From assembly GCF_001548675.1 (NCBI RefSeq), contig NZ_CP010834.1:1957501-2021500 (forward strand): a stretch of DNA of 64,000 nt. Direction: 5' to 3'. Below are positions 28,464-37,328 of this stretch, piece after piece. The notes under the pieces are model-generated. The model had not been told where the DNA came from, did not search any database, and worked only from the letters and a program-made list of their open reading frames with translations. The DNA is from Methanobrevibacter sp. YE315. GTDB lineage: Archaea > Methanobacteriota > Methanobacteria > Methanobacteriales > Methanobacteriaceae. Position numbers and translations under genes: made by a program. Positions within the stretch are counted from its first letter, which is position 1. Every line of letters starts with the position of its first letter.

Positions 28464-28499
28464 GTACGTAATGAGCTAGCTCAGCAATACATTATGTAC
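28464..28499 (-). promoter_or_regulatory. Nested inverted repeats in the mvh leader/promoter
   Basis: The outer arms GTACGTAATG (28464-28473) and CATTATGTAC (28490-28499) pair with one mismatch. Between them lies the perfect 12-bp palindrome TGAGCTAGCTCA (28472-28483). This is the most GC-containing part of the gap and stands out. It could be a protein operator or an RNA structure. Confidence 0.45.
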
Positions 28500-28523
28500 T
28501 GATTAATATATTTCATTAATAAT

Positions 28524-28534
28524 TAATATAAAGG
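28524..28534 (-). promoter_or_regulatory. Putative TATA box/BRE of the mvh operon
   Basis: On the minus strand the segment reads CCTTTATATTA, a good archaeal BRE/TATA match. It lies about 200 nt before mvhD. Initiation would be expected near 28500. A second TATA-like box lies 35 bp further upstream. Confidence 0.4.
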
Positions 28535-28630
28535 TTACTCGGAGATTAAAGTCAAAAGGTTTATATACTATGAAACAAGATTTTTGAAAACTAAATTATA
28601 CATTTTAAAATTAGAAAAAAAGAAAAAATA

Positions 28631-28649
28631 GATGGAATTACATTCCATC
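28631..28649 (-). terminator. Hairpin terminator at the sufB stop
   Basis: A perfect 8-bp inverted repeat (GATGGAAT 28631-28638, ATTCCATC 28642-28649) has a 3-nt loop overlapping the sufB stop codon (28638-28640). On the minus strand T-runs follow at 28612-28629. Confidence 0.65.
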
Positions 28650-29888
28650 AAGACTCATATCAATCATTCTTTGAGTTTGCTCGGCTAAATCATCAGGAAG
28701 CCCAGTGATATCCATGTTTAAAAATCCTCTAACAATCATGGATTCCGCATCCTCTTCAGCTATTCCACGAGAAGTCAAATAATTGATTTCATCTTCGGAA
28801 ATTTTACCCACAGCAGCTTCGTGAGACATTTCTAAGTTAGCTGAACTTGCTTCAAGCTCTGGAACTGCATAAATAAAACTATCATCAGACAATACCAGCC
28901 CATGACATTCCAAATGACCTTTAACATCAGGGACAGTACCTGCAAGATGTCCTCTAGCATATATTTGGGATTCATCCTGAGCAACGGCTCTAGAGATAAC
29001 TTCTCCCCTAGCGCCTTCAGCATTCAACAAAACTCTTGATCCGACATCAATAATTGAGTCTTTTTTACCTCCTTGAATACTTTGGAAAATTGCCCTGGAG
29101 TTTTTCCCATCACAATATGCAGTAGGGAATGATTGAATGGTGCTAACCGGACTGGTTAAGATATAATTATTTATATAAGTAGTATCATCCATTAACTTAA
29201 CACCAGTTCTTGGACGCACTTCAACCTGTTCAGCCCAATTATGAACCATAGTAAATGTGATTTTGGAACCCGGCTTTAAATACATCTCAGAAACACCTAC
29301 ATGCATTGCAGAAGCAACATCATCACCAGTTGCACATCCGGTAATCAAATGCAATTCTGAATTTTCCTCAGCAATAATTACATTATGAGCTGTTTGCATA
29401 ACATCTTCATCACTAATGAACATACAGGCTTGCACAGGCATAACTTCCTTAGTTCCAGGCAATGATCTTACAAAATAACCGCTTAAAACACCATTTTCTT
29501 TTTCATTTAATGCAGTTTTAGCAGTGTACTTATCAGCATCAGGCTTTACGACATTCCATAAATAATCATCTAACCAACTATATTTTTCCATTGCAATAGC
29601 CATATTCATTACTTCAATTGAATCAGACATTGAATTATTGGTAAAAATATTACTTTGGTCAACTTGTAAAAATGATCCAGACCTATTTTTCTCTTCAGTG
29701 TCAACACCCACTTTCAATAAATCCTCTTTGGTCTGTTTATTCAAATCATCTAAATCATCAATCATATCTAAAGCATTGACTGTTTCATCACTAAAATTTT
29801 CAATAGTAACATCAGCTCCAAGAGCTGCTTTTTTATTTATTGCCCTTTCAGCATCTTCATAAACATTGCGCACACTCAACACATCCAT
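28638..29888 (-). CDS. sufB: SufB/SufD-family Fe-S cluster assembly scaffold
   Basis: This is the SufBD scaffold on which [4Fe-4S] clusters are built with SufC; methanogens typically have only SufB and SufC. The C-terminal half forms the parallel beta-helix pattern, with RAIFQSIQGGKKDSIIDVGSRVLLNAEG and the terminal GKISEDEINYLTSRGIAEEDAESMIVRGFL helical cap. I prefer ATG 29888. In-frame GTG 29924 and ATG 29897 are possible, and all overlap the sufC 3' end. About 416 aa. It is encoded just upstream of the Fe-S-rich mvh operon. Confidence 0.92.
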   Translation of the reverse strand: MDVLSVRNVYEDAERAINKKAALGADVTIENFSDETVNALDMIDDLDDLNKQTKEDLLKVGVDTEEKNRSGSFLQVDQSNIFTNNSMSDSIEVMNMAIAMEKYSWLDDYLWNVVKPDADKYTAKTALNEKENGVLSGYFVRSLPGTKEVMPVQACMFISDEDVMQTAHNVIIAEENSELHLITGCATGDDVASAMHVGVSEMYLKPGSKITFTMVHNWAEQVEVRPRTGVKLMDDTTYINNYILTSPVSTIQSFPTAYCDGKNSRAIFQSIQGGKKDSIIDVGSRVLLNAEGARGEVISRAVAQDESQIYARGHLAGTVPDVKGHLECHGLVLSDDSFIYAVPELEASSANLEMSHEAAVGKISEDEINYLTSRGIAEEDAESMIVRGFLNMDITGLPDDLAEQTQRMIDMSLDGM

Positions 29889-30612
29889 TAAAACCATTTT
29901 TTCTAATATCTTCAAGAATTTCACTAGGGTTTCCAGAACAAGAAATCACACCATCGATTAAAACATGCGCTTTATCTGCACTGACAAAATTTAAAATATA
30001 ACCTAAATGAGTAATTAAAAGTCCGCTTCTTTTTCTACTGCGTTGTGGTTTATCCTTATCCAATAAAGTTCCGATTTCAGAAGCCAATAACTCTACATTT
30101 TCAATATCCACTCCTGAATCAGGTTCATCGAACATGGTGAAATCAGGCATTTGAGCCAATAACTGCAAAATTTCAGAACGTTTTACTTCACCACCTGAAA
30201 ATCCTAAATTAACATCCCTATCTAAAAACTCATCGCTAAACTTGAGTTGACTAGCTAAACCTTTCATTCTAGGATTCAATTCCTCATTTACATCTTGGTT
30301 AGATATGATTTTTAATAAATCCCCAACTGAAACTCCCCTAATTGATGGAGGAGTCTGGAAACTAACACCAATACCTAACTGAACTCTTTCAGCAGTAGTT
30401 AACTTAGTTATGTCCTGACCTTTAAATTTTATAGAACCTTCAACAACTTCATAATTCGGGAAACCTAAAATTGTTAAAAATAATGTACTTTTACCTGCAC
30501 CGTTAGGCCCTAAAAGAACATGAGTCTCCCCTTCGGCAATTGAAAGATTTACGCCTTTTAAAACTCTTTTACCGGCTACTTCCACAGCCAAATTTTCAAT
30601 TTCAAGTAACAT
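29857..30612 (-). CDS. sufC: Fe-S cluster assembly ATPase SufC
   Basis: SufC is the ABC-type ATPase that drives the SufB scaffold. It shows Walker A GPNGAGKS near 35-42, Q-loop, signature LGFSGGEVKRSE near 148-159, Walker B FTMFDEPDSGVDI and the H-loop LLITHLGY. The C-terminus NGFNGCVECAQCL adds three cysteines not found in bacterial SufC. 251 aa. Its end overlaps the sufB start by about 30 bp, indicating coupled translation. A GGTGAT site precedes the ATG. Confidence 0.96.
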   Translation of the reverse strand: MLLEIENLAVEVAGKRVLKGVNLSIAEGETHVLLGPNGAGKSTLFLTILGFPNYEVVEGSIKFKGQDITKLTTAERVQLGIGVSFQTPPSIRGVSVGDLLKIISNQDVNEELNPRMKGLASQLKFSDEFLDRDVNLGFSGGEVKRSEILQLLAQMPDFTMFDEPDSGVDIENVELLASEIGTLLDKDKPQRSRKRSGLLITHLGYILNFVSADKAHVLIDGVISCSGNPSEILEDIRKNGFNGCVECAQCL

Positions 30613-30743
30613 GTAATCACCTTTTTAATAAATATGAATTTTTTATACTAATATAAATATTAATTTACTAAATATAAATAGTTAACACATAACATAAAAA
30701 ATATCAAAAAGACAGTTAAAATTGAATAAATAAAAAAAGAGAA

Positions 30744-30763
30744 TAACTGAAATTATTCAGTTA
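30744..30763 (-). terminator. Hairpin terminator of the PRC-barrel gene
   Basis: A perfect 8-bp inverted repeat (TAACTGAA 30744-30751, TTCAGTTA 30756-30763) has a 4-nt loop that overlaps the stop codon (30753-30755). T-runs follow on the minus strand at 30731-30740. Confidence 0.65.
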
Positions 30764-31019
30764 CAATAATGAATTCGCCGACTTTTTCGACTTTAGCGAA
30801 AGGAACTAACAATAAGTCACCATTTCTTTTAGCTCCTTTAACATGAATATTACGATCGCTTTCAACTCTAATTGCAATATCCACGATTTTACCGGTTTTT
30901 TCGTTGATAATTAATTCATCTAACACACCAAGAATACGTGCATTGTTGGTAGCTACTTGATAGTTTTTGATTTCACTCCATAATTTTTCTTCTCTTCTAG
31001 GAACTTGTTTATTTTCCAT
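30753..31019 (-). CDS. PRC-barrel domain protein
   Basis: This is an 88-residue protein made almost wholly of one PRC-barrel. The core pattern is NARILGVLDELIINEKTGKIVDIAIRV, then DLLLVPFAKVEKVGEFIIV. PRC-barrels are small beta-barrels found in ribosome maturation (RimM) and photosynthetic reaction-centre proteins; the stand-alone archaeal type has no clear role. A GGTGAT site precedes ATG. It lies alone with its own terminator between cobY and the suf operon. Confidence 0.88.
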   Translation of the reverse strand: MENKQVPRREEKLWSEIKNYQVATNNARILGVLDELIINEKTGKIVDIAIRVESDRNIHVKGAKRNGDLLLVPFAKVEKVGEFIIVTE

Positions 31020-31074
31020 TAAATCACCTGATAAAAATTAATATTAGTTATATAAATATTTAACTTCATCATAT

Positions 31075-31683
31075 TTAAACATAATATTCATTATATAATT
31101 TTTCAGCAATTTTACTATCCGGAATAGTATTAATATTTAAAGCCAGTTCTACTTTTGGACAAATCAACTGGTCTTCATCTTGAACAATATTGATGCTTCT
31201 CAATACATTCAGTCCTGATGGGACATTACCATTAAACTCATAGGAGTAATCGAGGCCTAAGTCTTCATAAATTTCAACAGGGACAACAACCGATAATGCG
31301 TCTTTAGGAGATTTTAAATAATAATCCAAAACATAATCAATTGTTTTCGTAGATATGAATGGTAAATCCGCATTAATGAATAGTAAAATATCTTCTTTAG
31401 ATTTTTTTTCGAAATATTCCAAAATATAAGACAGATCAGTAAGATAATCATCTCCTGAAGTATCCAGAATAGTATAATCGCCATTAATGCTGTTTAGATA
31501 TTCAGTTGTTTCAATAGTATTCGGACTGACAGCAACAACTATTTCATCTATCAGTTTAGATTCCTTTAAATTTTCAAGCACAAAACTGATTAAGGGTTTA
31601 TCACGTAATTTGAAAAGAGGCTTTTCTTGGGGAACCTTAAGCCTGGTTCCCTTACCTCCTGCCATCAAAATTGCATAAATCAT
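31075..31683 (-). CDS. cobY: Adenosylcobinamide-phosphate guanylyltransferase
   Basis: CobY is the archaeal replacement for CobU. It transfers GMP to adenosylcobinamide phosphate in corrinoid assembly, which supplies the Mtr cobamide. The N-terminal loop IYAILMAGGKGTRL and EKPLFKLRDKPLI are the nucleotidyltransferase signature. Homology to MJ1117 continues through VAVSPNTIETTEYLNS and NGNVPSGLNVL. ATG 31683 is preferred over TTG 31695. About 202 aa. It follows mmp14 by 16 nt and is probably cotranscribed. Confidence 0.9.
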   Translation of the reverse strand: MIYAILMAGGKGTRLKVPQEKPLFKLRDKPLISFVLENLKESKLIDEIVVAVSPNTIETTEYLNSINGDYTILDTSGDDYLTDLSYILEYFEKKSKEDILLFINADLPFISTKTIDYVLDYYLKSPKDALSVVVPVEIYEDLGLDYSYEFNGNVPSGLNVLRSINIVQDEDQLICPKVELALNINTIPDSKIAEKLYNEYYV

Positions 31684-31699
31684 GATAAACCACAATTGT

Positions 31700-33169
31700 T
31701 TAAGCGAATTTTCCGCCCATCATTTTCATACGATCTTTAAGAATACATCTACCACCTTGTTTTCCTCCAATAGGAACTTTAGGAGTACCCATTGAATTCA
31801 TACAACGTGCCATAATCGCAGAACCTAAAGCAAGACCATCTTCAACAAAAACAACATTTTCAAATTTATCTTGAACAGCTTCCAATATAAGCTGTGGTTT
31901 GCGTCCTGTAATTCCAGCCCTTCCAGTAATACCTAAAGCTGAACCTGGAACAATGACATTTTCTTTGAATGCCACATCCAATACTCTTTTTACAATATTG
32001 GTACTTACATAATCCAAAGTTGAAAGTAAAGTTGGAAGACCATCGGCATCATAGAATTGTGCTCCCAATTCCATTAAATCATCGAGTTTATCACCATTGA
32101 ATCCAACATCACAACCAATTAATGTGGTACCTGCTTTTTCAGCAGCTTCCGGATTAACAGGTACGGTTCCGAACCTTTCAACATCCATTGGCACTTTAGT
32201 AATATTGACTAACTTATGGGCTTCAAGGGCATTGGCTTCAGCCTGTTTATGGTCAGCCTTTTTCATTGCTTTATCTGAATATAAATCTAAAGCTGCACCA
32301 TTTTTCTTATCAATCATGCCGGAACCTCTAGCTAAAGAGTCACTGACAACCCCTGCAAGACCTAAAAAGTTACCTACAGTATTTGCATAAGGCTCATTGT
32401 CATTAACAATACGTCCGGCCAATGTTGAACCAAAGTCCAAAGAAACACAAGGGTTTCTATAATCCACTTCAGTCCATTTAGCACCTAATTTGATTCCAGC
32501 AGTAACAAGTTCCCCTTCCATTTCGTTTGCAACGGTTTCTTTACCTTGAGGAGGAACTACACTTACAACAGCCCCATCAAACATGATATTTTCTAAAAGG
32601 GAATGCTTTTGCAATCTTTCTGGAAGTTGAGAAATAGTCATTGCAGGAGACATTTTCCTTGGAGGAATATCCGCTTCAAGACAACCATCAGCAAGAGCGA
32701 TGATTAATTGACCAGCTTCTTCAGCAGTTGCAAAACCTGCGGTTACCCCTGTGGATCTTACAACAAAATCCAAATCTTCATCCTTATCAACATTACATTT
32801 TCTTAAGGATTCTAAAACAGTATCTTTAATGAGTTCAGTTACAGATTCCTTAGAAAGCTCGATACCCCAAACAGTCTTACCGAACACCTCTTCATTAGCT
32901 TTAGGTGGGCGTATATCACGAGTCATTTTAACTGTTTTGTTTAATAGATAAGATTCACTAGTGTTTAAATTGGTAGCCATTACAATGGATTTTGTAGTAG
33001 TGTTACCTAATTCAACAGAAGCAGTTACATAAAAAGTATCTGGCTTTTGAACAGCGCCAGGACTTGCAGGACCTGCCTTTTGAGCTCTTAAAGTACCTAA
33101 ATTGCCGGTTTTAGAATGAGCAATAATAGGTTTAGGACCTTTATTAAAAATTCTACTTAGAAAAGACAT
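31700..33169 (-). CDS. Methanogenesis marker protein 14
   Basis: This is a conserved methanogen protein without a proven activity. It has an actin/Hsp70-like ATPase layout. The phosphate-1 strand is VTASVELGNTTTKSIVMATNL (near 50). A glycine-rich late strand is PGSALGITGRAGITGRKPQLI (near 420). A C-terminal block is GGKQGGRCILKDRMKMM. The DFGSTLAGRI segment may be phosphate-2. The fold suggests an activase-type ATPase (inference). 489 aa. It lies between cobY and the mtr operon, on the same strand, with a 161-nt gap after mtrH. Confidence 0.82.
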   Translation of the reverse strand: MSFLSRIFNKGPKPIIAHSKTGNLGTLRAQKAGPASPGAVQKPDTFYVTASVELGNTTTKSIVMATNLNTSESYLLNKTVKMTRDIRPPKANEEVFGKTVWGIELSKESVTELIKDTVLESLRKCNVDKDEDLDFVVRSTGVTAGFATAEEAGQLIIALADGCLEADIPPRKMSPAMTISQLPERLQKHSLLENIMFDGAVVSVVPPQGKETVANEMEGELVTAGIKLGAKWTEVDYRNPCVSLDFGSTLAGRIVNDNEPYANTVGNFLGLAGVVSDSLARGSGMIDKKNGAALDLYSDKAMKKADHKQAEANALEAHKLVNITKVPMDVERFGTVPVNPEAAEKAGTTLIGCDVGFNGDKLDDLMELGAQFYDADGLPTLLSTLDYVSTNIVKRVLDVAFKENVIVPGSALGITGRAGITGRKPQLILEAVQDKFENVVFVEDGLALGSAIMARCMNSMGTPKVPIGGKQGGRCILKDRMKMMGGKFA

Positions 33170-33291
33170 TTTATAACCTCAATTAAAACTTGATTATAAA
33201 TATCTTTTTATAATAATATAAATTTTATTAAAAAATCTTGAGAAAAAGTACTGAAAAGTTAATTAAAAAAAAGTAAAAAATAGAAAAAAAT

Positions 33292-33317
33292 GATTAGATG
33301 AAAGTAATCATCTAATC
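33292..33317 (-). terminator. Hairpin terminator of the mtr operon
   Basis: A perfect 9-bp inverted repeat (GATTAGATG 33292-33300, CATCTAATC 33309-33317) has an 8-nt loop and lies 13 nt past the mtrH stop. T-runs follow on the minus strand at 33266-33290. Confidence 0.7.
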
Positions 33318-33330
33318 GGGACCCTTTTAT

Positions 33331-34263
33331 CTATAATAAGTTGTTAATAGGGTGGTCTTCTACAGGTTCGGTACCGATATCTTTTGCTGCTTCAGCAATC
33401 ATAATATCAGCCATACCACATGCAGGGAATGCGAGTCTGGAGTTTTCAATAGGTCCGTAAAGAACGAAGTCTCCTCCAGCCATTTGTTGAACAATGTTTG
33501 AACCAATGTCACAAACAGGCCATGCTTCTTTGTGTTCTTTTTTGTATTGTCTTAACCAGTCCCATGCGGAAGGTACGTTGTGAATACCGGATCCTACTGG
33601 GTATCCCCATTTAGCTTTTACTGCGTAAGCGGTTCTTACAGCAGGTCCTGCACCTTGACCTAATGGAGTTACAGCTACGTCCATCCATGGTTTGGTAATT
33701 CCACATTCATCTGCCATTTCAAGAATACCTTTGTCGATTACAGCTCCACCAGTTTCCCAGATTTCGATTTTTCCTTCTACACCAGGAGTCATTGGGTTGA
33801 AACCTAAGAGAATGGATGCATCGATGTCTGAGTTTTTAATAGCTTCAATTTCACCAGGTTCTGCAGCCATACTTATAGAGTTGTAAACAGCTCTGTCAGC
33901 TAATCCTGCATCTTGAACGTATTCTACACCTGCAATTTTTGCAGCTGCTGCAGTTGAGTCGATAAGGAAAGGTTTGTCACAGACGTCTCCTACAAATTCT
34001 AAGTATTTTACCATAGCATCTGCAGTAGCACCGAAAGTTTGTACAACACAAGGGTTTCCGGTTACATCAGACATTTCTTCCATAGTTTTAATTAATCCGT
34101 CAGCAGCATCTTTATCAAAGTCACCTGCTTTTTCATCACTAATAATTTTGTGTCCACCGTAAAAGATTGTTCCTGCTAAAACGGTTGGGTATTCACCAGG
34201 TTGCCCACCCATTTTAACTCCAGCAATATCAATTACGAGTTGTTCTTTATCAAATCTAAACAT
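33331..34263 (-). CDS. mtrH: Tetrahydromethanopterin S-methyltransferase subunit H
   Basis: MtrH moves the methyl group from methyl-tetrahydromethanopterin to the cobamide on MtrA. It is a soluble TIM-barrel of the pterin-binding methyltransferase family: KMGGQPGEYPTVLAGTIFYGGHK at the start, NPCVVQTFGATADAMVKYL, and the LLGFNPMTPG motif near 150. 310 aa is full length. A GGAGGTTTATACTT site precedes ATG. It is last in mtrEDCBAFGH. Confidence 0.97.
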   Translation of the reverse strand: MFRFDKEQLVIDIAGVKMGGQPGEYPTVLAGTIFYGGHKIISDEKAGDFDKDAADGLIKTMEEMSDVTGNPCVVQTFGATADAMVKYLEFVGDVCDKPFLIDSTAAAAKIAGVEYVQDAGLADRAVYNSISMAAEPGEIEAIKNSDIDASILLGFNPMTPGVEGKIEIWETGGAVIDKGILEMADECGITKPWMDVAVTPLGQGAGPAVRTAYAVKAKWGYPVGSGIHNVPSAWDWLRQYKKEHKEAWPVCDIGSNIVQQMAGGDFVLYGPIENSRLAFPACGMADIMIAEAAKDIGTEPVEDHPINNLL

Positions 34264-34276
34264 AAGTATAAACCTC

Positions 34277-34513
34277 CTATAATAAGGTAGATAGCATTGT
34301 AGTTATTCCAAATTTAATAGCTACAACTAAAATAATTAATCCAAGTATAATACCATACAATATACCAACATCTCTACCAGTTTGTTGGCCTAAACGTTGA
34401 TAATATTCCCCAACAGTGAAATCAACTTTTTCTTCTGCTTCATCTAATTTAGCAACGAGAGCATTGAAATCATCAGGGGAAACCATTACTGAAGGTACTG
34501 ATTCATCACTCAT
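34277..34513 (-). CDS. mtrG: Tetrahydromethanopterin S-methyltransferase subunit G
   Basis: MtrG is a 78-residue subunit of the membrane Mtr complex. A helical N-terminal part ([40 protein letters not shown]) is followed by one C-terminal transmembrane helix near 54-76. Its order between mtrF and mtrH and its size both fit. Confidence 0.95.
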   Translation of the reverse strand: MSDESVPSVMVSPDDFNALVAKLDEAEEKVDFTVGEYYQRLGQQTGRDVGILYGIILGLIILVVAIKFGITTMLSTLL

Positions 34514-34523
34514 AATAACACCT

Positions 34524-34730
34524 CTATAATCCTAATGCTTTTGCAATGAAAGGAATAATTACAATAAAGAGTGTTGCTATACAAGCACCGATAGCAAATC
34601 CTTTAAATCTGGTTGCGAGTAAACCAGCGAATAATTTACCTTCTCTTGCAAGGAGTTTTGAACTGTATTCAGCATCATCAGCTGCAGTTCTCATTCCGCC
34701 TATATTTGGTTTATTTGAAATTTGTACCAT
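34524..34730 (-). CDS. mtrF: Tetrahydromethanopterin S-methyltransferase subunit F
   Basis: MtrF is a 68-residue subunit with one C-terminal transmembrane helix ([22 protein letters not shown]). The N-terminal part shows [27 protein letters not shown], similar to the MtrA C-terminal region with which it shares ancestry. It is encoded between mtrA and mtrG. Confidence 0.95.
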   Translation of the reverse strand: MVQISNKPNIGGMRTAADDAEYSSKLLAREGKLFAGLLATRFKGFAIGACIATLFIVIIPFIAKALGL

Positions 34731-34742
34731 AATTTATCCTCC

Positions 34743-35459
34743 TTAGAACATCAAGAATAAAACTCCAATGATTAAAGTGAAAGCTAATCCGATCATTATA
34801 CCTTGGACTTTACCAGCATAATTACCGGCCATATTTCTTTGAATAGCTCCGACCATATCGATTTTAGTGTTAATATCCCTAATCCTTGCTTCAATGAGTC
34901 CGGTTTCAGCAGAAATAACTCTAATTGCTTCACCTTCTTCCTCATCTCCACCGTCGTCGTCAACAGAAATAACCATAGCTTCTTCTTCAAAAGCACCTGG
35001 ATCTTTTTCTACACATTCATTAATTTTTGATTGAATTGCTCCGATATCTTCAGTATCGATTAAGTCAACAATTTCTAATTGTTGCTGGAATCTTTCAATA
35101 CCTTCGAGAGGAACATTTTCTACGAAAGGAATAGCACCGGTTGCACCGATAATTTTCTTTTTATCTGGGTCTGCACCGTTGTCGTATAATGCTTGGATAC
35201 TTTGACCAGTAATGTGTCCTTGTACTTCAGCACCAGCTAATATTAAGAAACGAATATTAGGGTTTGAAATAATATTTGCGACAACTTTTTCTATTCCTAA
35301 GTTTTCTGTTTTACATGGACCTGCAATAGCTGCTCCAGAAAGTTCAGCTTCAATGTGTGAAGCTAAAGTTGTTACTGCAACAGGGCTTTCAGGATCACCT
35401 ACAATGTAATCCCCACTAATAACCGGCCAGCCATCTGCAGGAGCTTTTTTATCAGCCAT
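34743..35459 (-). CDS. mtrA: Tetrahydromethanopterin S-methyltransferase subunit A
   Basis: MtrA carries the cobamide prosthetic group that receives the methyl group before transfer to coenzyme M. The lower-axial histidine lies in [13 protein letters not shown] (His82). The N-terminal ~165 residues are the soluble corrinoid domain; an acidic linker ([11 protein letters not shown]) leads to one C-terminal transmembrane helix near 218-237. 238 aa. It abuts mtrB with no gap. Confidence 0.97.
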   Translation of the reverse strand: MADKKAPADGWPVISGDYIVGDPESPVAVTTLASHIEAELSGAAIAGPCKTENLGIEKVVANIISNPNIRFLILAGAEVQGHITGQSIQALYDNGADPDKKKIIGATGAIPFVENVPLEGIERFQQQLEIVDLIDTEDIGAIQSKINECVEKDPGAFEEEAMVISVDDDGGDEEEGEAIRVISAETGLIEARIRDINTKIDMVGAIQRNMAGNYAGKVQGIMIGLAFTLIIGVLFLMF

Positions 35460-35789
35460 CTATAAAACCCCCATCGCTTGTAAGATTGGTAATGCAGCAA
35501 ATATAATGAATGATGCTAATAAGAAACCATATACCATGTTAGTTAATAATCCTGCAGTTACATATGAACCTTCCCTTCCTGGGAATGATCCTACAGGACT
35601 TGTGTATGGATCTAATGAAGCCATTAATTCATCAGCAGCCAATTCAACTTTTGCTACTTGTTCTTCCACTTCGTCCATAGATAAGAGTACAACTCCGGAA
35701 CCTAAAGATGAACCAATAACCCCAGTTGCAGGGTCTAATGCGAAGTTCATTTCAGGTATAATTTGTATCATAGGTAACATTTGAGCCAT
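35460..35789 (-). CDS. mtrB: Tetrahydromethanopterin S-methyltransferase subunit B
   Basis: MtrB is a 109-residue subunit. Features are the family segment GVIGSSLGSGVVLLSMDEVEEQVAKVE, the DPYTSPVGSFPGREGSYVTAGLLTNMVYGF block, and one C-terminal transmembrane helix. It overlaps or abuts its neighbours in the fixed mtr order. Confidence 0.96.
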   Translation of the reverse strand: MAQMLPMIQIIPEMNFALDPATGVIGSSLGSGVVLLSMDEVEEQVAKVELAADELMASLDPYTSPVGSFPGREGSYVTAGLLTNMVYGFLLASFIIFAALPILQAMGVL

Positions 35790-35806
35790 ATTTAATTCCT
35801 CCTAAT

Positions 35807-36622
35807 CTATTGCTCCACTTTAGGCCATAATCCAGCCCATTTGGTTGATGCTGCGTCATTCATGGAAGCTAATACGAATGCTCTGAATGAAATTACCCAA
35901 CCAATTAAACCAACGATGAATACGACAAACCAACCTAATCCACCAGTAGTGATGGACATGATACCAGTAATAGTCATAGCTAAGAATGCAGTAGAACATG
36001 CACATTTGAGAGTTCTTAGTTGATCTTCGTTAGGTCCTAAACATGCGTTGAATGGGTGTTGGATAGCCATAGTACACATAATAAATAATACAGCAATAAA
36101 ACCAGTTGCAACAACACTTTTCATAATAGCTGCTATTTCAAAACTGCCTGCAATTGCGACAGCAAATCCTAAAATAGCTAAAGCAGCTGCACCAGCAATT
36201 TCAATAGTACATTGAATCATAATAGGGATTTTCATACCTACAATTTTAATTGCAACTACAGCAATAACTGCACCAATGATACATGCAATAACTAATGCTG
36301 CAATAGGTCCAATTAATGCGATTTTTAACATTGCTGCTAAACTAAGACCTGCTAATGCAGAAATAACACCAACAGATAAAGACATATAACCAATAGATGG
36401 TACACCAGTACCTAAACCGTAACTTGCTACTCTACGGATTGCGTCAGCACCCCATACAATAGCACATACAGCACCAAGACCAGCTAATACTGGTCCGATG
36501 ACATCACCTAAGAAACTAGATAAATAGATACCAAGTAATCCACCAACAATACCTAAAATTAATAAATGCATTGAGTCAACTGCACCTGCAGCTGCACCGT
36601 CAGCACTTCCACCAGCAGACAT
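35807..36622 (-). CDS. mtrC: Tetrahydromethanopterin S-methyltransferase subunit C
   Basis: MtrC is one of three polytopic subunits (C, D, E) forming the sodium-translocating membrane part. It shows about seven to eight hydrophobic helices with small residues and the family segment PFNACLGPNEDQLRTLKCACSTAF near 195-218. 271 aa. It follows mtrD directly. Confidence 0.95.
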   Translation of the reverse strand: MSAGGSADGAAAGAVDSMHLLILGIVGGLLGIYLSSFLGDVIGPVLAGLGAVCAIVWGADAIRRVASYGLGTGVPSIGYMSLSVGVISALAGLSLAAMLKIALIGPIAALVIACIIGAVIAVVAIKIVGMKIPIMIQCTIEIAGAAALAILGFAVAIAGSFEIAAIMKSVVATGFIAVLFIMCTMAIQHPFNACLGPNEDQLRTLKCACSTAFLAMTITGIMSITTGGLGWFVVFIVGLIGWVISFRAFVLASMNDAASTKWAGLWPKVEQ

Positions 36623-37315
36623 TTAGATACCTCCAGTTAAAATAATACAAAAGATTCCAACAACAATAGATGCGATTGCACATGCAAGTGCTCCAGTTCC
36701 AATTCTTTTGAATTTTGGATCGTGCATACCTTCAATGGTACCACCGATGTTATAAGAAGCAATTACAGAGTTAATAAAGAACACACCTACACCTAAAATA
36801 GCAGCTAAACCAACAGCAGTAGCAGGGTCAAAAGAAGCTTTTACAGAATCATAAATACCGTAGTAGACTAATCCACCACCGAATCCACCAAGAAGTCCTC
36901 CAATAAGACCACTTACAAATGAAGTTACTGGTACACCGTGACCTTCGGTACCAGGGGTTTTGTATGCTTCTTGGTTACGTTTGGTAATCCAGTCAACAGG
37001 TACTTTGGATGCTGCAGGAACAATACCTACACCAAAGATGTAAATTAAGTTAGCAATGAGCATGGTAATACCCATCATGATCATAGCACCTATTGCTCCA
37101 CCTATACCTACTATATAGAATGGTTCACCTGTCATAGTTGCAGCAGTAATAAGTCCTGTTAAACCAGCACCAGCAGCTAACATAGCAGTACCTGTACCTA
37201 CACCAGTAGCTGTTGCCATAGCCGCAGGAGCTCCTCCTACAGGAATAAAGTGCACACCTGCACCAATCATAATACCGCCTATTGCGATGAATAAAATTAA
37301 ACTAATTGGATCCAT
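36623..37315 (-). CDS. mtrD: Tetrahydromethanopterin S-methyltransferase subunit D
   Basis: MtrD is a polytopic Mtr subunit with about six transmembrane helices. An intact GTEGHGVPVTSFVSGLIGGLLGG loop lies near 120. The start is set at ATG 37315, which has AAGGAGGT upstream. The longer frame up to 37366 would overlap mtrE and adds a charged, non-family tail. 230 aa. Confidence 0.94.
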   Translation of the reverse strand: MDPISLILFIAIGGIMIGAGVHFIPVGGAPAAMATATGVGTGTAMLAAGAGLTGLITAATMTGEPFYIVGIGGAIGAMIMMGITMLIANLIYIFGVGIVPAASKVPVDWITKRNQEAYKTPGTEGHGVPVTSFVSGLIGGLLGGFGGGLVYYGIYDSVKASFDPATAVGLAAILGVGVFFINSVIASYNIGGTIEGMHDPKFKRIGTGALACAIASIVVGIFCIILTGGI

Positions 37316-37328
37316 AATCGAAACCTCC

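Larger units (their letters stand above)
28323..28637 (-). other. 315-bp gap: suf terminator, mvh promoter and long leader
   Basis: The region has no ORF. From the suf side it holds a T-rich terminator tail and two TATA-like boxes for the minus strand (28562-28569 and 28524-28532). A structured element lies at 28464-28499, and T-rich DNA leads to the mvhD ribosome site. If the 28524-28532 box is used, the mvh RNA has a leader of roughly 180 nt, which is unusually long for an archaeon. Confidence 0.5.
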
